A stretch of 24,364 nucleotides of DNA from an uncultured Dialister sp. (GCA_934216155.1 CAKQBK010000040.1:1-24364), one strand, 5' to 3'; shown: positions 8,293-15,615, counted from the stretch's first letter. Made by a program: numbers and translations. Notes: generated by a model not told the origin, from the sequence alone.

Positions 8293-9345
8293 TTACTTCT
8301 GAGAAGCTTTTCTGCAGTCTTCTACCAGCTGTTTGCCGAAATCGCCCTGTTCCTGTTCGAATTTAGCGATAACCGGAGCGGTAGCTTCCTGCCAGAGGTG
8401 GATTTCATCCTGTGGAATCGCATAGACGTCCATGCCCTTAGCGGCCAGTTCTTTCAGGCAACGTTCGTCTTCGGACTTGGTTTCTTTGCGGATTTCATCA
8501 CGGATTTCTTTTGCTACATCATTGACAATCTTCTGCTGGTCAGCGGACAGTTTCTTCCAGGAGTTGTCATTGATAGCCAGGAGGTATCCGACATAGGAAT
8601 GGTTGGTGACGGTCATGTACTTGGATACTTCGTAAATCTTACGGGACAGAATAGCGGTCTGACCGGAGGACTGGCCGTCGATGGTGCCGTTCTTGATAGC
8701 CATATATACTTCGGAGGAGCTCATGGTTGTCGGTGCAGCGCCCAGTGCCTGGATGATGTCGGCAGAAGTTTCAGAGTAGGAACGAATCTTCAGTCCCTGG
8801 AAATCCTGCGGTTTTTCAATCTTCTTGGCATTGTTGCAGAACTGTACGTAACCATAGTCAGCCCAAATCAGAGGATGTACGTTTTTCTTTTCCATTTCAG
8901 AGGAGAGTGCCTTGCCCAGATCGCCGTCCAGTGCGTTATCTGCGGCTTCAATGGTTGGCAGTACAAATGGGAGGTCCAGTACTTTCAGAGCCGGAACCAC
9001 CATGGACCAACGAGCGGTGGAGTTCATGCCGATATCCAGGCCGCCGCTCATGAGAGCGTCATTCATATTCTGGTCGTTATAGAGCTGACCTGCCGGATAG
9101 ACTTTGACTTCAATGGAACCTTTGGAACGTTCGTTGACTTCTTTGGCGAACTTTTCAACACTCTTGGACAGATGATGATCAGCTGGCAGCTGGTAAGCCA
9201 GTTTCAGTTCTACCTTCTGACCGTTGCCTGCTGCTGCCTTCTGGTCTCCGCCGGAAGACATGCCGCATCCTGCCATCATACCTGCCATAGCGATGGCTGC
9301 TAACCCTGCTGCTGCAATTTTTGCATTTTTCTTGAACATACCCAT
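8293..9345 (-). CDS. dctP: TRAP transporter substrate-binding lipoprotein (DctP family)
   Basis: A 350-residue secreted solute receptor. The N-terminus KKNAKIAAAGLAAIAMAGMMAGC is split as a signal peptide with a lipobox ending AGC near residue 27. The mature part shows DctP landmarks: LKLAYQLPADHHLSKSVEKF, YPAGQLYNDQNMNDAL, DLPFVLP, and the ligand region LKIRSYSETSADIIQALGA, where the family's conserved Arg usually clamps a carboxylate, then MAIKNGTIDGQ. The start MGMFKK follows GGAGG by 6 nt; an upstream in-frame extension is not supported. The gene is first in the operon, 174 nt downstream of a T-box terminator with a GUC specifier, which points to a valine-related or branched-chain oxo-acid ligand rather than a C4-dicarboxylate. 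That substrate is an inference. Confidence 0.94.
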   Translation of the reverse strand: MGMFKKNAKIAAAGLAAIAMAGMMAGCGMSSGGDQKAAAGNGQKVELKLAYQLPADHHLSKSVEKFAKEVNERSKGSIEVKVYPAGQLYNDQNMNDALMSGGLDIGMNSTARWSMVVPALKVLDLPFVLPTIEAADNALDGDLGKALSSEMEKKNVHPLIWADYGYVQFCNNAKKIEKPQDFQGLKIRSYSETSADIIQALGAAPTTMSSSEVYMAIKNGTIDGQSSGQTAILSRKIYEVSKYMTVTNHSYVGYLLAINDNSWKKLSADQQKIVNDVAKEIRDEIRKETKSEDERCLKELAAKGMDVYAIPQDEIHLWQEATAPVIAKFEQEQGDFGKQLVEDCRKASQK

Positions 9346-9518
9346 AATTTGCCTCCTACGTATCCTACACGAATGATTATTTCTTTCATTTTTGAATAAA
9401 TCAGTTTGGGGACAACCCCGATTTCCCTTGCAAATAGGATGTTTTCTGTTGCGCATACAGAAAATCCTTTATGTTTGTGGTAACTAGGTGGTGACTTCTA
9501 TTTCCTACAAAACTACAC

Positions 9519-9755
9519 AAAAAACGCCCTGATTGCTAAAAAGCAACCAGGGCGTAAACCTTCTACGCGGTACCACCTCGCACTATACTCAGCGGCTTTG
9601 TAACGGTGCCAAACGCCATATCCTACTATTTTCAGATACAGGACTTCCGGACGACTTCGTGAGGACCCCCTACTGCCTTTCACCATACGGCAGCTCTCTG
9701 AGAGAAAGCCGATTCACTTGCTTCCGTTCCTTGTCTTTATTCAAAAATTGAAGTT
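9519..9755 (-). ncRNA. T-box leader controlling the TRAP operon, GUC (Val) specifier
   Basis: On the minus strand the order is: Stem I with CAGAGAG and GGTGAAAGGCAG distal motifs, a specifier loop reading GAA-GUC-G with GUC at plus 9655-9653, the T-box sequence AGGTGGTACCGCG (plus 9578-9566), and a terminator CGCCCTGGTTGCT...AGCAATCAGGGCG followed by six Ts. The lower Stem I helix pairs CGGA with UCCG and ACA-GGA with UCCUGU directly around the specifier loop, and GUGA/UCAC closes it above, which fixes the codon register. The UGGU bulge matches an A73 discriminator, as in tRNA-Val. Uncharged tRNA-Val would allow read-through into dctP. Confidence 0.85.
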
Positions 9756-9761
9756 GATAGT

Positions 9762-9790
9762 AGTATACGCTTTGGCCCTCCATTTGTAAA
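9762..9790 (-). promoter_or_regulatory. Sigma-A-type promoter of the TRAP T-box
   Basis: Minus strand: TTTACA (plus 9785-9790), a 17-bp spacer and TATACT (plus 9762-9767). The predicted start lies at the first bases of the T-box. Confidence 0.75.
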
Positions 9791-9837
9791 GAGGGGAAAA
9801 TGACTTTTTATCATAAATATTTTCGTTTCATGAATCA

Positions 9838-10235
9838 TGGGGTGACTCGTGACTAGTGACTGGGGACTGGGGATTAGTAGCTAGGGATTGGGGATTAGGA
9901 AAGTGAGGAGTGAGGAGTGGTGGAAGGGGCCACAATTCATATAGGCCCCAATACCCCATTTATAAAATAAACAGTTGGCGGTTGACGGGCATCCACTAAT
10001 AATCCCCTTCCTCTGGAAGGGGATAGGACTTGAGCGTAGCGAAAAGTCCAGGGGATAGCTCGCTTTTGCGGTATGAAATCCGTTTCCCCTACTCGTTTAG
10101 GCATCCTCTCTAACCGCTAGTACGGATGCCTATAGGGATTATACCAAGGGAAACATGCCGCTAGTGCGAACTATCCCCTTGGATGTTTCGCTTACATCCT
10201 TTCCCCTTCCAAATGAAGGGGATTTTTTGTGCTGC
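9838..10235. repeat. Cluster of short-word repeats
   Basis: 9838-9897: 7-bp words GTGACTC, GTGACTA, GTGACTG drifting to GGGATTA. 9898-9960: a GTGAGGAGTGAGGAGTGG arm with GGGGCCACAATTC..TAGGCCCCAATACCCC. 9995-10230: CCCCTTCCTCTGGAAGGGG and a second CCCCTTCC..GAAGGGG hairpin around GATAGCTCGC / GCGAACTATCCCC. No gene is visible; 10235-10413 holds only the AT-rich upstream region of the next gene. Confidence 0.6.
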
Positions 10236-10413
10236 TATCGCTAACATCTACCGGTACATTCGGAAAACCTTGAGAGCCCTATCGGCAAAAACAATAAAAA
10301 TAGTCAGACCGAAATAAAAATTTATTGCCGATACTTATGATATACTAATCATAATAATTATTTTTATCGATTTCCCATGATTGAATTATTTTCAACTTTC
10401 AAGGAGAAATACT

Positions 10414-11291
10414 ATGTCAGAGATTAAATTATTTGAAATTGGTGCCACAACCAAAGAACTAACCGCATCTACAGTTGGACTCGAAAAAGAACTGCAGACT
10501 ATCATAGAAAATAATATGGAAAAGTTCTTTGGTGTTAAATTTTTAAAGAGCGAATATGTCATTTCTGCCGGCCGCATGGACAGTATTGGCATTGATGAAA
10601 ACAATAGTCCCGTTATTTTTGAATATAAACGCAACTTGAATGAAAATGTAATTAACCAAGGCCTATTCTATCTAGATTGGCTTTTAGACATAAAGCCGAT
10701 TTTAAATTGCTGGTTATCGAAAAATTAGGCAAAGACATTGCAGATCAAATTGATTGGTCAGTTCCATGTGTCATTTGCATTGCCAATGACTTCACCCGCT
10801 ATGATGTTCATGCAGTTAATCAGATGCAAAGAAATATTAAGCTTGTAAAATACAGAAAATACAATAATGGACTTATTCTTTTTGAACATATCAATACACC
10901 TATTGTAAACCCACAATCAGAACCACTTAGCAATACAACTCAAAAGACACACATAGAAAAACTAGCCGGTGCAACCAATCATTTTAAAACACTGTATGCA
11001 TCACTTTGTGACTATATTGAATCCCTTGGTGATGACCTAGTTCCCAATCAGCTAAAACTGTATCTCGCCTATAAAAAAGTACAAAACATTTTCTGTATTG
11101 AAATATATAACAAGCAGATTGTTCTCCGCATGAAACTAGACCCAGGTACAGTTGATTTAGAAGATGGTTTCACAAGAGATATGCGAAACATAGGCCATTA
11201 CGGAACAGGCGATCTTGAAGTATCCATCAAAACAACAGATGACCTTCAAAAGGCCAAACCATTAATTGACCGGGCCTATAAGGAGTCTTAA
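10414..11291 (+). pseudogene. Nuclease-like DUF5655 protein gene, broken by a one-base frameshift
   Basis: The intact reading would be about 292 residues. Frame 1 starts at MSEIKLFEI after AAGGAG (7-nt spacing) and encodes a restriction-endonuclease-like core: RMDSIGIDE...PVIFEYKRN, a D...E-x-K pattern. At about 10689 the frame breaks: frame 1 ends 38 nt later, while the family sequence resumes in frame 3 at HKADFKLLVIEKLGKD and continues to a C-terminal DUF5655 domain (HFKTLYASLCDYIESLGDD to the end). Losing one C (GACCAT to GACAT) explains it. The gene is visibly more AT-rich than its neighbours, which suggests horizontal acquisition. It is either a genuine recent pseudogene or a base-calling error; I see no classical slippery heptamer for programmed shifting. 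Confidence 0.8.
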
Positions 11292-11295
11292 TAAA

Positions 11296-11375
11296 ATAAA
11301 AAGGGGTATTGGGGTGCTTCTTAAGTTGTGCGCCCCTTCCACCACTCCTCACTCCTCATTCCTCACTCCTAACTT
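11296..11375. repeat. GGGGTATTGGGG repeat
   Basis: AAAAGGGGTATTGGGGTGC, TTCTTAAGTTGTGCGCCCC, then a CACTCCTCACTCCTC arm. This is one side of the family that recurs at 9898, 16442, 18588 and 19013. It lies directly after the stop codon of the DUF5655 gene. Confidence 0.65.
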
Positions 11376-11413
11376 TCAAATATTATACTTCCCCATAAAG
11401 AGAGGTTATCCCC

Positions 11414-11869
11414 ATGCCCCACATTACATTTGTCTGCCACGGCAACATTTGCCGTTCCCCTATGGCAGAATTCATTATGAAATACTTGGTACAGCAAGCC
11501 GGACTAAGCAAGCAGTTTTCCATCACCTCCGTGGCGGCCACTACAGAAGAAATTGGTCACGACATGTATCCACCGGCCAAACGAATTCTTGCGAAGAAAG
11601 GAATTCCCTTTACACCACGAAAAGCCCGTCTTTTTACCGATGCGGATTATGAAAAGAGCGATTATATCGTCTGCATGGATACAGAAAATTTGGAAGACCT
11701 GGCCTACCTCACCCACGGCGATCGGTCGAAAAAAGTCTCCCTCCTGCTGGATTGGGCCGGTGAGCACCGCGAAGTGGCTGACCCGTGGTACACCGGAGAC
11801 TTTGAACGAACCTATCAGGATGTGCTGCTGGGGTGTCGGGCGCTGCTGAAGGCCATACTGTCGCGATAA
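11414..11869 (+). CDS. Low-molecular-weight protein-tyrosine phosphatase family protein
   Basis: The 151-residue cytoplasmic protein opens with the P-loop CX5R motif, here VCHGNICRSPMAEF (residues 7-20), containing the nucleophilic Cys and the phosphate-binding Arg. The C-terminal ADPWYTGDF carries the general-acid Asp of the family. Length is normal for LMW-PTPs, which hydrolyse phosphotyrosine; the arsenate reductase relatives share the fold but usually have further redox cysteines, not seen here. The typical Leu or Met after the first Cys is His, a minor oddity. Start ATG follows AGAGG by 8 nt. No tyrosine-kinase or exopolysaccharide genes lie nearby, so its partner is unknown. Confidence 0.92.
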   Translation: MPHITFVCHGNICRSPMAEFIMKYLVQQAGLSKQFSITSVAATTEEIGHDMYPPAKRILAKKGIPFTPRKARLFTDADYEKSDYIVCMDTENLEDLAYLTHGDRSKKVSLLLDWAGEHREVADPWYTGDFERTYQDVLLGCRALLKAILSR

Positions 11870-11897
11870 GGTTTTGTGTCAGTACATATACTTCCGC

Positions 11898-12112
11898 TAG
11901 ATGTTACAGGTTTCTCAAGGTTCTCAAGTTGCTCAGGATTCTCAGGTTCCCCAAATGTGCCTATAGACGCTAGCGTCATCAGTGTATCGTCATTTCGACC
12001 GATAAAGTCTATATGCACATTCGAGAAACGTGAGAAACCTTAGCAACCTGAGAAACCTGTGTAACCTATAACCGCTAACGAAATCATACCTACTAACGCA
12101 ACTCCTTAACTG
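11898..12112. repeat. CTCAGG-arm palindrome, near-complete copy
   Basis: The left arm (GGTTTCTCA, AGGTTCTCA, AGTTGCTCA, GGATTCTCA) leads to CCCAAATGTGCCTATAGACGC; a centre with GTCATTTCGACCGAT follows; the right arm is CGAGAAACG, TGAGAAACC, TTAGCAACC, TGAGAAACC, then AATCATACCTACTAACGC. The terminal TTAAGTTAAG inverted repeat is degraded (CTTAACTG). Confidence 0.75.
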
Positions 12113-12135
12113 AATAGATTTTAAGTATACACATC

Positions 12136-12173
12136 AAAAAGCAGGATTTTCACGCAGAAGATCCTGCTTTTTT
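12136..12173. terminator. Bidirectional intrinsic terminator
   Basis: AAAAAGCAGGATTTTC...GAAGATCCTGCTTTTTT forms a stem with A/T tracts on both sides. It closes the phosphatase transcript and insulates the DnaA-box region to its right. Confidence 0.75.
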
Positions 12174-12182
12174 GATACCAGC

Positions 12183-12560
12183 TTTTCACATGTCCACTGA
12201 CAGTGGACAGTGTACCTATTTGTTTTTTCTAAAAATCACAATATGTAGTGTATTTTCTCTCATTTCTTGTATTTGACACCCATTTGACCTTTCCTTTGCA
12301 TATATTTTTCATTTTCATTTCTCCCCTGTGAAAAGTCTATTCACAGAATCCACAACTGTGGATAACTTTTCTTTCTTGAAATACACCGTATCTATGGGCT
12401 CTTTCATATTTTAATTTTCATCAGCTATTCACTTATTCACAGATATTCACAAAATATTGTGTATATCTCCAGTGGACAACCGTCTCATGTGGCTTTTTAC
12501 CGTATCTTTTCATTCTCAAATACAGTTATTCACCATATTGTGAACAATTGTGAATAAGTA
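12183..12560. other. DnaA-box cluster in an AT-rich gap (origin-like region)
   Basis: No gene is visible. Exact DnaA boxes are TGTGGATAA (12357-12365), TTATTCACA (12433-12441) and TGTGAATAA (12549-12557). One-mismatch copies are CTATTCACA (12337), ATATTCACA (12443), TGTGTATAT (12458), TTATTCACC (12526) and TGTGAACAA (12539), with weaker CTTTTCACA-type sites at 12182 and 12328. They lie on both strands around AT-rich runs (12300-12320, 12405-12420) suited to unwinding. A separate palindrome TGTCCACTGACAGTGGACA (12191-12209) shares CAGTGGACA with 12470-12478. The pattern fits oriC or a DnaA-titrating locus; no dnaA, dnaN or rpmH lies in the window. Confidence 0.6.
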
Positions 12561-12599
12561 TGTGAAATTTGGTGCTTTTAAATATGTGTATACTTATTG

Positions 12600-12666
12600 T
12601 AAAGGTTATTCAGGTTGCTTAGATTGCTTAGGTTGCTCAAGTTTCTCAGGTTTCTCGAATGTGCCT
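12600..12666. repeat. CTCAGG-arm repeat, single arm
   Basis: AAGGTTATTCAGGTTGC, then GCTTAGATTGCTTAGG, TTGCTCAAGTTTCTCAGG and the CGAATGTGCC junction. Only the left arm remains. Confidence 0.6.
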
Positions 12667-12670
12667 AGAA

Positions 12671-12705
12671 ACAAAAAATAAAAAAGAGAGGCTATCATGC
12701 CTCCC
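12671..12705 (-). terminator. Intrinsic terminator of the DUF4160 gene pair
   Basis: Minus strand: GGGAGGC ATGATA GCCTCTC followed by TTTTTTATTTTTT, immediately after the DUF4160 stop codon. Confidence 0.85.
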
Positions 12706-12984
12706 TTAACAAAAATAAGTAACTGTTTCAGTCTGAAAGAATTCTTTCCATTGACGCAAAATAAAGAAAAACTGACTTTCAATAACTTCCAATAATTTAT
12801 TCAAATCCTTTTGTGGAATCTGGCTGTTGTTATTGGCTACGATGCAGCCTCCACTACGAGTAAGCCAGATTTTTGTCCCATTAGGTCCAGGTTTCCCTTT
12901 GGCTATATGCACATGAATCGGTTCCGTTCCCTCATTGGCCCAGAAATAAATCTTATACCCCAAAAGCATAAACAGACTAGGCAC
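12706..12984 (-). CDS. DUF4160 domain protein
   Basis: The 92-residue protein matches DUF4160: SLFMLLGYKIYFWANEG, the HVHIAKGKPGPNGTKIWL stretch with the family's H-x-H, and a C-terminal LLEVIESQFFFILRQWKEFF helix. DUF4160 proteins are usually encoded beside another small protein and have been suggested to be toxin-antitoxin-like; the biochemical role is not established. I chose a GTG start because GGAGG sits 8 nt upstream and the product then begins at the usual family position; an ATG 24 nt earlier has no ribosome binding site. The GTG overlaps the upstream gene by 8 nt (GTGCCTAG), so the two are translationally coupled. Confidence 0.8.
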   Translation of the reverse strand: MPSLFMLLGYKIYFWANEGTEPIHVHIAKGKPGPNGTKIWLTRSGGCIVANNNSQIPQKDLNKLLEVIESQFFFILRQWKEFFQTETVTYFC

Positions 12985-13246
12985 TGGCAATTCCTCCACA
13001 AGCAGCATATTTGTAAAATAGATGCGCATTGGCATGAACCATTTCGTCAAAAAGTTTCATTTCTTCTTCATTAAATCCATGCACATCACTCCATGCATAA
13101 GAAGGAAGTTCGCACCGCGCATCGTCAAATCCTTCCTCTGTCGGCCGTTCAAAATGTACGATCACATGGTCCATTCCATCTTTATGAATCAATTGGGAAT
13201 GTACAATCTCCGTTCCATCGGCCAATGTCATATAGGGATACATCAT
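12977..13246 (-). CDS. Small conserved protein paired with DUF4160
   Basis: An 89-residue soluble acidic protein: YMTLADGTEIVHSQLIHKDG, VIVHFERPTEEGFDDARCEL, then EEEMKLFDEMVHANAHLFYKYA. I recognise it as the kind of partner found before DUF4160 genes but cannot assign a named domain; it is not an obvious DUF2442. The start was set at the first of two consecutive ATGs (MMYPYM), 8 nt after AAAGGGG; frame-compatible upstream codons lack a binding site. It overlaps DUF4160 by 8 nt and shares its terminator, so both are made from one transcript. A two-protein module, possibly toxin-antitoxin, is an inference. Confidence 0.7.
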   Translation of the reverse strand: MMYPYMTLADGTEIVHSQLIHKDGMDHVIVHFERPTEEGFDDARCELPSYAWSDVHGFNEEEMKLFDEMVHANAHLFYKYAACGGIASA

Positions 13247-13301
13247 ATCTATCGCCCCTTTCTCTACCTGCATCATAAGGGAAAACACTTGCCATGTCAA
13301 A

Positions 13302-13408
13302 TAAAGGTTACTCAGGTTTCCCGAATGAGATGATAATGCTATCGTCTATCGGCACATACGAGGAACCTGAGCTACCTTAGCAACTTGAGAAACCTGAGTA
13401 ACCTATCT
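13302..13408. repeat. CTCAGG-arm palindrome, short copy
   Basis: AAAGGTTACTCAGGTTTCCC, GAATGAGATGATAATGC, TATCGGCACATACGAGG, then AACCTGAGC, TACCTTAGC, AACTTGAGA, AACCTGAGTAACC. This is the arm-centre-arm form of about 107 bp, without the outer TTAAGTTAAG ends. Confidence 0.7.
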
Positions 13409-13421
13409 CCCTATTCCCACC

Positions 13422-13470
13422 AAAAAAAGACCTTCCCACACATCCATACATGTATGAGAAGGTCTTTCTT
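13422..13470 (-). terminator. Intrinsic terminator of the Amt-PII gene
   Basis: Minus strand: AAGACCTTCTC pairs with GGGAAGGTCTT and is followed by TTTTTTGG, with CATACATGTATG inside the loop region. It lies 28 nt after the stop codon. Confidence 0.8.
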
Positions 13471-13497
13471 ACCCCAGTCACTAGTCACTGGAATGAA

Positions 13498-15327
13498 TTA
13501 TTTCTTTTCTTCTTCGATCGGATAGTCCTGCAGGGCATCGTATCCTTCTTCGCCGGTACGAATCTTTACGGCATTGTCGATGGTGGAAACGAAGACTTTG
13601 CCATCGCCGTATTTACCAGTATAGAGGGCACGTTTTGCCACTTCGATGATAGTTCTTGGAGAAATCTTGGATACCACGATATCGATACGAACTTTTGGAA
13701 GGAGTTTAGCAGAAACGGCAGCACCACGGTACATCTGAGTCTGTCCTTTTTCCAGGCCATAGCCCAGGGCTTTGGTGACGGTCATGCCGGTAATACCGAT
13801 GGCTTCCATAGCGGTTTTGAGAATTTCAAACCGTTTGTCAGAGGTGATGATGGTGACGCAGTACAGTCTATGACCATCAGCAGGCAGTTCTTTCGGCAGT
13901 ACAGTTTCCGGAATGTCTTTCACATCTTTGGTTTCTACTGGAATTTCTACTGCATCTTTCGGTGCTTTGCCAGCTTCGATGGCTTTGGTTGCGGTATCAG
14001 GAACCATCATGAAGTCTGCATACGCAGAGGTGAGGCCGTGTTCTTCGAAGTCCAGGCCATTGATTTCTTCTTCTTTGGTAACGCGGAGACCAATGGTGGC
14101 TTTGATGGCACGGAATACAATGTTAATGACAATGAATACATAAATCGCAACAGATACAACACCAAGGAGCTGAATCAGGAAGAAATGGGGATCTCCTGTG
14201 TAGAGGAGGCCGTCGCTTTCAGAGAAGAGGCCGGTCAGGAGTGTACCCAGGGCACCGCATCCGCCGTGTGCAGCAACGGCACCAACTGGATCATCGATTT
14301 TCATCTTCTGATCTACAAATTCAACAGCGAGAACAATGAAGAAACCGGAAATCATACCAATGACGAAAGAACCAGGAACAGTGACCACATCGCAACCAGC
14401 GGTGATAGCAACCAGGCCAGCCAGGCCGCCGTTCAGTGTCATGGAAACATCTGGTTTGCCGTAGCGAGCCCAGGTGAAGAACATGGTGGTTACAGCTGCA
14501 GCAGCGGCTGCCATGTTGGTGGTAATCATAATGTGACCAACCGCTTCGATGTTAGCATCGCCGGTGACAGATACGGTGGAACCACCGTTGAATCCGAACC
14601 AGCCCATCCACAGGATGAACATACCCAGGCAAGCCAGGGTAATGGAGTGACCAGGAATCGCATTGACGCTACCGTCTTTGTTGTATTTCCCAATTCTTGG
14701 TCCTAAGAGCCATGCACCAACGAAAGCACATACACCGCCGACCATGTGAACACAGGTGGAACCCGCGAAATCGTGGAAGCCCAGTTCAGAGAGCCAGCCG
14801 CCGCCCCAGATCCAGTGTCCGGAGACCGGATAAATCAAAAGTGAAATCAGAATGGAGTACACGCAGTAAGCAGAGAACTTGGTACGTTCTGCCATAGCAC
14901 CGGAAACGATGGTGGCTGCGGTAGCACAGAATACTGTCTGGAAGAACAGGTACGCCAGAGGAGTATATCCTGCGTCGTCGGGGACCTGGAAATTCTGAAC
15001 GAAGAAATCAGGCGTACCAATGATACCACCGATGTCGGTACCAAACATAAGGCCGAAGCCGAAAATCCAAAACATAATGGTACCCAGGGCAAAGTCCATG
15101 AAATTCTTCATGACGATGTTCCCTGCATTCTTGGCACGGGTAAGACCTGTTTCTACCATAGCAAACCCAGGCTGCATGAAGTATACCAGAATAGCTCCCA
15201 GCATCACCCAGATCGTATCTACAGAAGAATATCTTCCTTCCGGCTCTGCTGCCATAACCAAAGTCGGACTGCACAAGGCAGCCGCCAAGACGGGCCATTT
15301 TCTAAAGACCGCTTCCATTTTTTTCAT
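13498..15327 (-). CDS. amt: Ammonium transporter with fused C-terminal P-II signalling domain
   Basis: The 609-residue protein joins two normally separate partners. Residues about 1-27 look like a cleavable N-terminus (ending VMAA), followed by an 11-helix Amt channel: MQPGFAMVETGLTRAKNAGN, FVGAWLLGPRIGKY with the pore His just before it (CVHMVGG), and the second pore His in VGAVAAHGGCGALGTLL. After a charged linker, residues 486-609 form a complete P-II (GlnB/GlnK) domain: ITGMTVTKALGYG, the T-loop with MYRGAAVSAKLLPKV, and TGKYGDGKVFV...KIRTGEE. The uridylylated Tyr of proteobacterial P-II (RGAEY) is Val here, and the 2-oxoglutarate/Mg-binding Gln (RQKG) aligns with Glu (LEKG). P-II normally docks on Amt to close it, so the fusion suggests a tethered gate with altered effector sensing (inference). 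AAGAAGGG lies 12 nt before the ATG. Confidence 0.95.
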   Translation of the reverse strand: MKKMEAVFRKWPVLAAALCSPTLVMAAEPEGRYSSVDTIWVMLGAILVYFMQPGFAMVETGLTRAKNAGNIVMKNFMDFALGTIMFWIFGFGLMFGTDIGGIIGTPDFFVQNFQVPDDAGYTPLAYLFFQTVFCATAATIVSGAMAERTKFSAYCVYSILISLLIYPVSGHWIWGGGWLSELGFHDFAGSTCVHMVGGVCAFVGAWLLGPRIGKYNKDGSVNAIPGHSITLACLGMFILWMGWFGFNGGSTVSVTGDANIEAVGHIMITTNMAAAAAAVTTMFFTWARYGKPDVSMTLNGGLAGLVAITAGCDVVTVPGSFVIGMISGFFIVLAVEFVDQKMKIDDPVGAVAAHGGCGALGTLLTGLFSESDGLLYTGDPHFFLIQLLGVVSVAIYVFIVINIVFRAIKATIGLRVTKEEEINGLDFEEHGLTSAYADFMMVPDTATKAIEAGKAPKDAVEIPVETKDVKDIPETVLPKELPADGHRLYCVTIITSDKRFEILKTAMEAIGITGMTVTKALGYGLEKGQTQMYRGAAVSAKLLPKVRIDIVVSKISPRTIIEVAKRALYTGKYGDGKVFVSTIDNAVKIRTGEEGYDALQDYPIEEEKK

Positions 15328-15349
15328 AATAAACCAGATCCCTTCTTAA

Positions 15350-15475
15350 TAACTTGTTGTTAGTTGCCTATGGTTGTTGGTTCCTAGTTGTTAGTTGTTG
15401 GAAATAGAAATAGGTGGTTCTCATTTTCGCTAGCGGTTTAAAATGGATGCCCCAACAACCATCAACCAACAACAA
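15350..15475. repeat. GTTAGTT-word palindrome
   Basis: The left arm has TTGTTGTTAGTTG, GGTTGTTGGTTCCTAG and TTGTTAGTTGTTGG; the right arm is CAACAACCATC, AACCAACAACAAC. The centre is GAAATAGAAATAGG...GCTAGCGGTTTAAAATGG. It lies between the Amt start codon and its leader terminator. Confidence 0.65.
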
Positions 15476-15546
15476 CATATAAAAACGTCTGATAGAAATC
15501 GATGTATCGGCTTTTTCTCTTGGTTCTTTTATCTCGCTCTCGATTT

Positions 15547-15615
15547 GGTGACTCGTGACTGGTGACTAGTGACTGGAAATATGTTTTCCTAGTCACCAGT
15601 CACTAGTCACCAGCT
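15547..15615. repeat. GTGACTA-word palindrome
   Basis: GTGACTCGTGACTGG, TGACTAGTGACTGG pairs with CCAGTCACTAGTCACCAG and neighbours across a short ATGTTTTCCTAG centre. The same 7-bp words occur at 9838, 13474, 21238 and 23410. Confidence 0.7.

Noticed and set aside
8140..9303. A 387-codon plus-strand frame over dctP
   Set aside because: It is a shadow of dctP; it begins inside a repeat and has no plausible ribosome binding site or domain.
9519..9755. T-box belonging to a plus-strand gene
   Set aside because: The motifs (AGGTGGTACCGCG, terminator poly-T, promoter) all read on the minus strand, toward dctP.
10681..10697. Programmed -1 ribosomal frameshift in the DUF5655 gene
   Set aside because: There is no X-XXY-YYZ slippery heptamer in frame, and no clear downstream stimulatory structure; a one-base deletion is simpler.
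13450..14706. A 418-codon open frame on the plus strand
   Set aside because: It lies antisense to the well-supported Amt-PII gene and yields an Asn/Gly/His-rich sequence without domain features.
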